Assembly (NCBI GenBank): GCA_007694015.1
Contig: RECO01000125.1
Coordinates: 1 to 39,617 of the forward strand
Direction: 5' to 3'
DNA: 39,617 bases
DNA from: Geminicoccaceae bacterium
GTDB taxonomy: Bacteria; Pseudomonadota; Alphaproteobacteria; Geminicoccales; Geminicoccaceae
Part shown: positions 33,492-39,617 of the stretch, one piece after another
How the letters are laid out: each line of letters begins with the position of its first letter
Position numbering within the stretch: position 1 is the first letter of the stretch
The notes under the pieces: model-generated
Seen by the model: the letters and a program-made list of their open reading frames with translations, nothing else
What the model was told of the DNA's origin: nothing
Database searches by the model: none
Translations under genes and position numbers: made by a program

Positions 33492-35372
33492 ATGGACGAA
33501 GCCCTGCTCGAACCGCCGGCCACGACGCTCGCCGGCGCCGAACTGATCGCCGCGAAGGTACGCCACCTGCCGCACCAGCCGGGCGTGTACCGCATGCTCG
33601 GCGCCAAGGGCGACGTGCTCTACGTCGGCAAGGCGAAGGACCTGAAAAAGCGCGTCGCGGCCTATGCCAAGGCCGGCCACGCCCACACCGCCCGCATCAT
33701 GCGGATGGTGGCGCTGACCCGCGAGATGGAGTTCGTCACCACCGCGAGCGAGGTGGAGGCGCTGCTGCTCGAGGCCAACCTGATCAAGCGCCTCAAGCCC
33801 GCCTTCAACATCGTCCTGCGCGACGACAAGTCGTTCCCCTACGTCTTCTTGAAGATGGGGCACGACTTCCCCCAGATCGGCAAGCACCGCGGCGCCAAGA
33901 AGCCGGGCACCGAGTATTTCGGCCCCTTTGCCTCGGCTGGTGCCGTCAACCAGACGCTGAACGCGCTCTTGCGCGCTTTTCCCCTGCGCAACTGCACCGA
34001 TCAGATGTTCGAGAGCCGGTCGCGGCCTTGCCTCCAACACCAGATCAAGCGTTGCTCGGCACCGTGCGTCGGCCGCATCGATGCCGCTTCCTATCAGCGC
34101 ATCGTCGACGAGGTGCGCACCTTCCTCGCGGGCCGCAGCCACGATGTCCAGGACCGGCTGAAGGCCGAAATGGAGGACGCGGCCGAGCGGCTCGACTTCG
34201 AACAGGCGGCGGTGTTGCGCGACCGGCTGAAGGCGCTCGCCCACATCACCGCCAACCAGGGGATCAACACCGACACGGTGGCCGATGCCGACGTGATCGC
34301 GGCACATGCCAGCGGCGGGCAGGTCTGCGTCCAGGTGTTCTTCTATCGGGGCGGCAAGAACTACGGCAACAAGGCGTTCTACCCGACGGGCTCGCAGGGC
34401 AGCTCACCGGGCGAGGTGCTCGAAACCTTCGCTGCGCAATTCTACAGCGACCGCGCCCCGCCGCGCCTCGTTCTCCTGAACGAAACGCCGCCGCAGCTCG
34501 AGCTCTTGAGCGAAGCCTTGTCGGCCAGGGCCGAGGCCAAGGTGCGCGTACTCGTGCCGCAGCGCGGCGCCAAGCGCGATCTGGTCGAAATCGCCCGCAG
34601 CAACGCGGAACAGGCGCTGGCGCGGAAGCTCGCCGAGGGCTCTGCGCAAGCCGGGCTGTTGCGCGCCCTGGCCGAGCGTCTGGAACTGGCAGCCCCGCCG
34701 GCGCGGATCGAAGTCTACGACAACAGCCACATCCAAGGCCGCCACGCCGTCGGCAGCTTCGTCGTTGCCGGCGCCGAGGGCTTTCAGCGCCAAGCCTATC
34801 GGACCTTCACCATCAAGGACGAGGCGACGGTGCCCGGCGACGACTTCGCCATGATGCGCGAGGTGTTTCGCCGCCGTTTCGCGCGGCTGGTGAAGGAAGA
34901 CCCGGAACGGGACGGTGGCAGCTGGCCCGACCTCGTCGTGATCGACGGCGGCCAGGGCCAGCTTTCGGCCGTGCGCGGGGTGCTCGACGGTCTGGGCGTC
35001 GCCGACGTGGCGCTCGTGGCGGTCGCCAAGGGCCCGGACCGCAACGCGGGTCGCGAGGTGATGCACATGCCAGACCGTCCACCTTTGATGCTGGAATCCA
35101 AGGACCCGGTCCTGTATTTCATCCAAAGGTTGCGGGACGAGGCGCATCGCTTCGCGGTCTCGACCCATCGCGCCAAACGGGGCAAGGCGATGCAGGCCTC
35201 GCCCTTGGACTCCGTGCCTGGGATCGGTGCCAAACGCAAAAAGGCGCTGCTCCTTCATTTCGGCTCGGCGCGTGGCGTGCAGGAGGCAGGGTTGAAGGAC
35301 TTGGAACAGGTGCCGGGCATTAGCCAAAAGGTCGCCCGCCATCTCTACGATCATTTCCACGAACAGGGCTGA
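33492..35372 (+). CDS. uvrC: Excinuclease ABC subunit UvrC
   Basis: UvrC cuts on both sides of DNA lesions in nucleotide excision repair. The 626-residue product has the GIY-YIG nuclease (G-V-Y-R-M-L ... L-Y-V-G-K-A-K-D-L-K-K-R, about 30-55), a UVR motif (about 215-250, E-R-L-D-F-E-Q-A-A-V-L-R-D), the RNase H-like C-terminal nuclease (Y-D-N-S-H-I-Q-G and V-I-D-G-G-Q-G-Q-L) and helix-hairpin-helix repeats at the end (S-V-P-G-I-G-A-K-R-K and Q-V-P-G-I-S-Q-K). A C-x(15)-C-S-A-P-C region is also kept. It heads the uvrC-pgsA-moaD-moaE cluster. Confidence 0.98.
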   Translation: MDEALLEPPATTLAGAELIAAKVRHLPHQPGVYRMLGAKGDVLYVGKAKDLKKRVAAYAKAGHAHTARIMRMVALTREMEFVTTASEVEALLLEANLIKRLKPAFNIVLRDDKSFPYVFLKMGHDFPQIGKHRGAKKPGTEYFGPFASAGAVNQTLNALLRAFPLRNCTDQMFESRSRPCLQHQIKRCSAPCVGRIDAASYQRIVDEVRTFLAGRSHDVQDRLKAEMEDAAERLDFEQAAVLRDRLKALAHITANQGINTDTVADADVIAAHASGGQVCVQVFFYRGGKNYGNKAFYPTGSQGSSPGEVLETFAAQFYSDRAPPRLVLLNETPPQLELLSEALSARAEAKVRVLVPQRGAKRDLVEIARSNAEQALARKLAEGSAQAGLLRALAERLELAAPPARIEVYDNSHIQGRHAVGSFVVAGAEGFQRQAYRTFTIKDEATVPGDDFAMMREVFRRRFARLVKEDPERDGGSWPDLVVIDGGQGQLSAVRGVLDGLGVADVALVAVAKGPDRNAGREVMHMPDRPPLMLESKDPVLYFIQRLRDEAHRFAVSTHRAKRGKAMQASPLDSVPGIGAKRKKALLLHFGSARGVQEAGLKDLEQVPGISQKVARHLYDHFHEQG

Positions 35373-35375
35373 GCC

Positions 35376-35972
35376 ATGCAACTGACCCTCGCCAACCAGC
35401 TCACTTTGCTGCGCGTGGCCATCGTGCCGGCGCTGGCCATCATGGTCATGATCGACGGGTACGTGGCGCGGCTGGTGGCGCTCTTGCTGTTCACCACGGC
35501 TGCCGTCACCGACTATCTCGACGGCCACATCGCCCGCGCCCGTGGCGAGATCACCGAGTTCGGCCGCTGCCTCGATCCGATCGCCGACAAGTTGTTGGTG
35601 GCGACGGTCCTGATCGCCTTGGTCGCGGCCGACCGCGCCCCCTGGATCCCGGTCTTGATCATCGTCCTGCGCGAACTCGGCATCTCGGGCCTGCGCGAGT
35701 TCCTCGCCGGCCGCGGACCCAGCCTGCCCGTCACCCAGCTCGCCAAGTGGAAAACCACGGTGCAGATGGTGGCGCTGGCGCTCTTGATCATCGGCGATCT
35801 GCTGCCGTTCGTGCGGACCGCGGGCGACGTCGCCCTTTGGCTCGCCGCCCTGCTCACCGTGGTCACGGCTGTCGGCTACGTGCGCAGTGCCAGCGGCTTT
35901 TTGGGCGTGAAGCCGAAGCCGGCACGGCCGGCCAAGGTCGACGCGCGCTCCACCGGCAACGCCAAGGGCTGA
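35376..35972 (+). CDS. pgsA: CDP-diacylglycerol--glycerol-3-phosphate 3-phosphatidyltransferase
   Basis: PgsA makes phosphatidylglycerol phosphate, the first committed step to phosphatidylglycerol and cardiolipin. The 198-residue product has N-Q-L-T-L-L-R at the start and the CDP-alcohol phosphotransferase motif D-G-H-I-A-R-A-R-G-E-I-T-E-F-G-R-C-L-D-P (residues 49 to 68), followed by I-A-D-K. Several membrane segments are visible. It begins 3 bases after the uvrC stop, a pairing common in many proteobacteria. Confidence 0.96.
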   Translation: MQLTLANQLTLLRVAIVPALAIMVMIDGYVARLVALLLFTTAAVTDYLDGHIARARGEITEFGRCLDPIADKLLVATVLIALVAADRAPWIPVLIIVLRELGISGLREFLAGRGPSLPVTQLAKWKTTVQMVALALLIIGDLLPFVRTAGDVALWLAALLTVVTAVGYVRSASGFLGVKPKPARPAKVDARSTGNAKG

Positions 35973-35975
35973 GCC

Positions 35976-36230
35976 ATGGTCCGCATCCGCTACTTCGCCT
36001 GGCTCCGCCACAAGACGGGCATCGGCAGCGAGGAGCTGGCCTTGCCCGATGGCGTGCGGACCGCGCGCCAACTCGGCGATTGGCTCGCCGCCCGCTCGCC
36101 CGGCTTTCATGAGGCCTGGACCAGCACCGGCGTCGTGCGCATGGCCGTGAACCACGAGCACGTCGAGGACGACGTCGAACTCGGCCCCGACGACGAGGTC
36201 GCGTTCTTCCCACCGGTCACGGGGGGCTGA
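35976..36230 (+). CDS. moaD: Molybdopterin synthase small subunit MoaD
   Basis: MoaD is a ubiquitin-fold sulfur carrier; its C-terminal Gly-Gly is thiocarboxylated to deliver sulfur for molybdopterin. The 84-residue product ends F-F-P-P-V-T-G-G, as required, and has the beta-grasp start M-V-R-I-R-Y-F-A-W-L-R and N-H-E-H-V. It follows pgsA by 3 bases and is followed by moaE after one base, so the two subunits are made together. Confidence 0.96.
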   Translation: MVRIRYFAWLRHKTGIGSEELALPDGVRTARQLGDWLAARSPGFHEAWTSTGVVRMAVNHEHVEDDVELGPDDEVAFFPPVTGG

Positions 36231-36231
36231 G

Positions 36232-36678
36232 GTGATCCGCGTCCAGGCCGAGCCGTTTGACGCCGGTGCCGAGATCGAAGCCCTCACCCACGGTCGCACG
36301 GACGTCGGCGCGGTCGTCAGCTTTCAAGGCATCGTCCGCGCCGAGGAGGGCGGCGAACGCCTTACCGCGCTGACCCTCGAACACTATCCGGGCATGACCG
36401 AGCGTGAGTTGGAACGGATCGAGGCCGAGGCGCGTGCCCGCTGGCCGTTGCAGGCAAGCCTGATCGTCCACCGCTATGGCCGGATGACGCCGGGCGAGCC
36501 GATCGTCCTGGTCGTGACCGTGTCGGCCCATCGCCAGGCTGCCTTCGACGCCGCCGCCTTCTTGATGGACTGGCTCAAGACCCAAGCACCCTTTTGGAAG
36601 CTCGCCGAAACCTCCGCCGGGGCGGCGTGGGTCGAGGCGAAGGCGAGCGACGACGCGGCGGCAGCGAGGTGGCAATGA
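36232..36678 (+). CDS. moaE: Molybdopterin synthase large subunit MoaE, GTG start
   Basis: MoaE is the catalytic subunit that converts cPMP to molybdopterin with MoaD. The 148-residue product shows G-A-V-V-S-F-Q-G-I-V-R, L-E-H-Y-P-G-M-T-E and I-V-H-R-Y-G-R-M-T-P-G-E, F-L-M-D-W-L-K-T-Q-A-P-F-W-K near the end. This set is diagnostic. The start is GTG, one base after the moaD stop. It overlaps the next gene by ATGA. Confidence 0.96.
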   Translation: MIRVQAEPFDAGAEIEALTHGRTDVGAVVSFQGIVRAEEGGERLTALTLEHYPGMTERELERIEAEARARWPLQASLIVHRYGRMTPGEPIVLVVTVSAHRQAAFDAAAFLMDWLKTQAPFWKLAETSAGAAWVEAKASDDAAAARWQ

Positions 36679-37781
36679 CGATGGATCTCGAATGGCTCCG
36701 GCAGCTCGATCTCGACACGCCGAGCTTGCTGTTGGACCGAGCAGCGCTGGAGCACAACGTCACCGCGATGGCGGCCTTCGCCCGCCGCCATGGGGTGGCG
36801 CTACGGCCGCACGCCAAAACCCACAAATCCGCCGACATTGCCCGGCTGCAACTTGCGGCCGGTGCGTTGGGCGTGTGCGTCGCCAAGCTCGGCGAAGCCG
36901 AAGCCTTGGCCGCTGCCGGCATCGATCGGCTTACCGTCACCGCCCCCTTGATCGGCCGGCGCAAGCTCGCCCGTCTGCAGCGCCTGGCGGGGCGGGTCGC
37001 CTCGCTGATGGTCGTGGTCGACGACCTGGATGCGGCTGCCGCCCTCGCCGCCGCCGTCGCCGGCCGCAGCACGCCGCTCGACTGCCTGGTCGATCTCGAC
37101 GTGGGCCTCGGCCGCACCGGCCTAAGCGAACCGACCGCCGTCTGCCGCCTTGCCCGGTTCGTCGAGGAGCATCCCGCTTTGCGCTATGCTGGCGTGCAGG
37201 CCTATGCCGGCCAGATCCAACACCTCACCGGCAGCGACGAGCGCCGGGCTGCTTCCTTGGCCGTCGGCGACCGCTTGCGAGCCTTGGTCGAAGCGCTGGC
37301 GGCGGCGGGCCTGCCGCCCGAAATCGTCACCGGCAGCGGCACGGGCACCTTCGCCGTCGATGCCCGCCAGGGCGTCTTCACCGAGCTCCAGGTGGGCTCC
37401 TACGTCTTCGTCGACGACGAGTACGCAGCCTGTGCGCCGCTGATGGACGAGGGCCCGGAATTGCAACGCTCGGCCTTCGTTCTGGCCCAGGTCATCAGCC
37501 GCCCCGCCGCCGACGTGGCCACCATCGACGCCGGCTCGAAGTCCCTCTCCTACGACGGGCCGCTGCCGAGTGTGCAGGCGCCGGGCGGCTTGCAGTTCCA
37601 GCGCGCCGGCGACGAGTTCGCCAAGGTCGTGGGAGGCGCCGCACCGGCGCTGGGCGAGCGCGTGTTGTTGGGCCTGCCGCACTGCGACCCCACGGTGAAC
37701 CTGTTCGACGCCTACACCGTCGTCGCCGACGGTGCGGTGGTGGCCGAGTGGCCCGTCACCGCCCGCGGCCGGGCCGACTGA
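36675..37781 (+). CDS. D-threonine aldolase-like PLP enzyme (DSD1 family)
   Basis: The 368-residue product belongs to the fold type III PLP enzymes that include D-threonine aldolase and D-serine dehydratase. It has L-D-T-P-S-L-L-L-D at the start, R-P-H-A-K-T-H-K with the putative PLP Lys48 and, near the end, L-P-H-C-D-P-T-V-N-L-F-D-A-Y with the His-x-Cys/Asp pair that holds a metal ion in this family. The substrate, a D-3-hydroxyamino acid, cannot be told from sequence. ATGA overlap with moaE places it in that transcript, although no functional link is evident. Confidence 0.88.
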   Translation: MTMDLEWLRQLDLDTPSLLLDRAALEHNVTAMAAFARRHGVALRPHAKTHKSADIARLQLAAGALGVCVAKLGEAEALAAAGIDRLTVTAPLIGRRKLARLQRLAGRVASLMVVVDDLDAAAALAAAVAGRSTPLDCLVDLDVGLGRTGLSEPTAVCRLARFVEEHPALRYAGVQAYAGQIQHLTGSDERRAASLAVGDRLRALVEALAAAGLPPEIVTGSGTGTFAVDARQGVFTELQVGSYVFVDDEYAACAPLMDEGPELQRSAFVLAQVISRPAADVATIDAGSKSLSYDGPLPSVQAPGGLQFQRAGDEFAKVVGGAAPALGERVLLGLPHCDPTVNLFDAYTVVADGAVVAEWPVTARGRAD

Positions 37782-37823
37782 GGCGTCGAGCCGCCTCGAA
37801 CCGCACTGCTCCGAACCCAGCCC

Positions 37824-39041
37824 TCACCCGGTGGCGACGATCTGGCGTGAACCGCGCCGCGTCAGGGCGTCCAAATCGGGCAGGAACGTGACCAGGAGGC
37901 CGATTGCCGGCAACAGCGCACAGAGGCGAAAGGCGAAGGTGAGCCCTTGGACATCGGCCAGCCAACCGACCAGGACGGCACCGATGCCACCCATGCCGAA
38001 GGCGAAGCCGAAGAACAGCCCCGCCACCATGCCGACCCGGCCGGGCATCAGTTCTTGCGCATAGACGACGATGGCCGGAAAGGCCGAGGCCATCAGCACG
38101 CCCACGACGATGGCGGCAAGGACGGTCAAGGGCAGGCTGAGGAAGGGCAGGGCGAGGCTGAACGGCAGGACGCCCGCGATGGAGAGCCACAACACGGGCT
38201 TGCGGCCGATCCGGTCGCCGAGCGGGCCGCCCAACATGGTGCCGGCGGCAACGGCGCCGAGGAACACGAACAGGTGCAGTTGCGCCGCCTGCACCGACAC
38301 CCCGAAGCGCTCGATGAGGAAGAAGGTGTAGTAGGAGCTGAACGCCGCCATGTAGACGTTCTTGGAGAACGTCAGCGCCAGCAGGATGGCGAGGGCGGCG
38401 ATCACCTTCGGCCGGTCGACCGGGCTCGGCAGTGGCTGGTTTCGGGTGCCGCGGGGGAGGGCCTCCAAGTGGTCTCGATACCACCGGCTGACGCGGAGCA
38501 GCAAAAATACGCCGAGCCCGGCGACGAGGGCAAACCAGGCGGCATGGGCTTGGCCCAAGGGGTAGACGAACAGCGCCACCAGGAGCGGCGCCAAGGCTTG
38601 GCCGCTATTGCCGCCGACCTGAAACAGCGACTGGGCGAAGCCGTAGCGCCCCCCGGACGCCAGCCGGGCGACCCGCGATGCTTCGGGGTGGAACACCGAA
38701 CTGCCCACGCCGATCAGCGTTGCCGCCAGGAGCAGGGTCCAGAAGTTCTCGGCAAAGGCCAGGAGCAGGATGCCCGCGCCCGTGACGACCATGCCCGAGG
38801 GCAGCGAGAAGGGCAGGGGGCGGCGGTCCGTGTAGAGGCCGACGAAGGGTTGCAGCACCGAGGCCGTGAGCTGGAATACCAGCGTGATCAAGCCGATCTG
38901 CACGTAGTCGAGGCCCAGGGGCTCGCGCACCATCGGGTAGATCGACAACAGCACCGATTGCAGGGTGTCGTTGATCAGATGCGCGACGCTGACGGCGAGG
39001 AGCACCGGCATGATCACCAAGCCGCCCCCAGCGGACGCCAT
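37824..39041 (-). CDS. MFS transporter of the fosmidomycin-resistance (Fsr) type
   Basis: The protein of about 405 residues has about twelve membrane segments and the Fsr-type signals L-I-N-D-T-L-Q-S-V near the start, Q-P-F-V-G-L-Y-T-D-R-R, the marker G-V-G-S-S-V-F-H-P-E-A-S-R-V-A-R and L-G-D-R-I-G-R-K in the second half. Fsr exports fosmidomycin in E. coli; the natural substrate here is unknown. I prefer the ATG at 39041 because GGGAG lies 7 bases upstream; an ATG at 39068 would add nine residues. It is convergent with the D-threonine aldolase-like gene. Confidence 0.88.
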   Translation of the reverse strand: MASAGGGLVIMPVLLAVSVAHLINDTLQSVLLSIYPMVREPLGLDYVQIGLITLVFQLTASVLQPFVGLYTDRRPLPFSLPSGMVVTGAGILLLAFAENFWTLLLAATLIGVGSSVFHPEASRVARLASGGRYGFAQSLFQVGGNSGQALAPLLVALFVYPLGQAHAAWFALVAGLGVFLLLRVSRWYRDHLEALPRGTRNQPLPSPVDRPKVIAALAILLALTFSKNVYMAAFSSYYTFFLIERFGVSVQAAQLHLFVFLGAVAAGTMLGGPLGDRIGRKPVLWLSIAGVLPFSLALPFLSLPLTVLAAIVVGVLMASAFPAIVVYAQELMPGRVGMVAGLFFGFAFGMGGIGAVLVGWLADVQGLTFAFRLCALLPAIGLLVTFLPDLDALTRRGSRQIVATG

Positions 39042-39189
39042 CACCAAGCTCCCCCCAACCCCATGCATGTCGAGGACCTAGCGCGTTCCTGCCGGCCCGA
39101 CCAAAGGGCGTGGCGCAAGCCAGCCCTGCGCCGGCGTCAGCAAACCCTTCCCCTGGCCCCACCGAACGGTGTATGTCCGCCTCGACCTC

Positions 39190-39265
39190 GGGGCGGTAGC
39201 TCAGCTGGGAGAGCGCCAGATTTGCATTCTGGAGGTCGTGGGTTCGAGCCCCATCCGCTCCACCA
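39190..39265 (+). tRNA. tRNA-Ala (anticodon TGC)
   Basis: The 76 bases form a full cloverleaf: acceptor GGGGCGG with CCGCTCC, D arm with AGCTCAGCTGGGAGAGC, anticodon stem CCAGA/TCTGG with loop TTTGCAT (anticodon TGC) and T arm with GGTTCGAGCC. The G3-U70 pair that marks alanine tRNA is present, and CCA is encoded. It stands alone here and not inside an rRNA operon. Confidence 0.97.
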
Positions 39266-39356
39266 AGGTTTGCAATGACTTAGAGGCCGGAAGGCGAAGG
39301 ACGCGCCGGGCGCTGCAACCCCGATGCAACCACCGTCACCCATATCCACAAGCCGG
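39266..39356. other. Spacer after tRNA-Ala, nothing recognised
   Basis: No gene, clear terminator or known motif was found between the tRNA and the tandem repeat. Together with the repeat and the last 61 bases of the window this is about 350 bases without a gene. Confidence 0.5.
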
Positions 39357-39556
39357 GTGCGGCGGCCCTGGTGGGCAGGAGGGGGTTAACCCCAGCCTGC
39401 CCTACGCACCGGAACCCTCTGGTTTACGGGCGCCGGAGGGAGCAGGGCCGCAAACCGTGCGGCGGCCCCGGTGGACAGGAAGGGGTGAACCCTAACCTGC
39501 CCTACGCACCGCAGCCCTCTGGTGTTCGGGCGGCGGTGGGAGCGGGACCGCCCCCA
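39357..39556 (+). repeat. Two tandem 100-base units able to fold
   Basis: The units start with GTGCGGCGGCC at 39357 and 39457, exactly 100 bases apart, and are about 85 percent alike over their first 94 bases (I count 14 differences). The first has a nested hairpin: GTGCG (39357) with CGCAC (39405), GGGCAGG (39373) with CCTGCCC (39396) and GGGGTTAACCCC at the tip. A second possible stem pairs CCCTC with GAGGG. The block CCTGCCCTACGCACC is identical in both. Confidence 0.8.
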
Positions 39557-39617
39557 AGATATGCGACGCAACGTCGAGCTGGAAGGCTGGGCAGGCCACG
39601 AAGGCGAACGGCACTAG

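Noticed and set aside
39169-39495. Open frame across tRNA-Ala
   Set aside because: It is the familiar false translation of a tRNA gene (Q-L-G-E-R...G-S-S-P-I) and has no support.
39357-39556. CRISPR array
   Set aside because: Only two units without distinct spacers, and whole units are repeated; no cas gene is present.

Overview
The window is a GC-rich stretch of a bacterial chromosome. It is most likely from an alphaproteobacterium of the Rhodospirillales or a related order. This rests on gene order rather than on any marker sequence: flgF-flgG-flgA-flgH next to fliL-fliM-DUF6468-motE; gpmI, an EnvC-like gene, ctpA, a YibQ-like gene and rppH; an IalB-family gene followed by rlmN; and uvrC-pgsA-moaD-moaE. 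Genes are packed tightly, with many 1-11 base overlaps (ATGA, GTGA, TTGA) and frequent GTG or TTG starts.

Layout. 1-514: a possible gene end, then unassigned AT-richer DNA. 515-3500 (minus): flgF, flgG, flgA, flgH, read from a near-consensus sigma-54 promoter at 3550-3565 with a palindrome about 99 bases upstream of the predicted start. 3744-6637 (plus): fliL, fliM, a DUF6468 gene and a MotE-type gene. 6671-6733: a two-hairpin repeat. 6872-11701: an M20-family hydrolase with changed metal ligands, TspO, a cupin, a secreted protein of unknown function, a UbiH-type monooxygenase and a DCC-family protein. 11845-13548: a Cache-GGDEF diguanylate cyclase. 13617-15040: gshB and a HIT protein. 15030-19824 (minus): the gpmI to rppH cell-envelope operon. 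19937-24991: quinone reductase, SpoU/TrmH methyltransferase, IalB-like protein, rlmN and sppA. 25035-27603: GST with a long tail, tRNA-Pro(UGG), Nudix, DUF1192 and gpt. 27611-28725: a 52-residue protein and ribokinase. 28758-28942: two facing copies of the hairpin repeat. 29024-32552: a DUF4392 glutamate-cyclase-like gene overlapped by murL and murD2. 32546-39041: ppk2, uvrC, pgsA, moaD, moaE, a D-threonine aldolase-like gene and an Fsr-type transporter. 39190-39265: tRNA-Ala(UGC). 39357-39556: two tandem 100-base units.

The most notable system is DUF4392-murL-murD2. MurD2 adds L-glutamate to UDP-MurNAc-L-Ala and MurL then inverts that residue to D-Glu, so peptidoglycan D-Glu can be made without a glutamate racemase. 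Here the pair overlaps a gene of the D-glutamate cyclase family, which suggests, but does not prove, that free D-glutamate is handled in the same pathway. Other points of note are the sigma-54 flagellar control region, a dispersed two-hairpin element with covarying stems, a GST reading frame that abuts tRNA-Pro without a usual start codon, and several enzyme-family members that have lost catalytic or metal-binding residues (the M20 protein, the EnvC-like protein and the YibQ-like protein).
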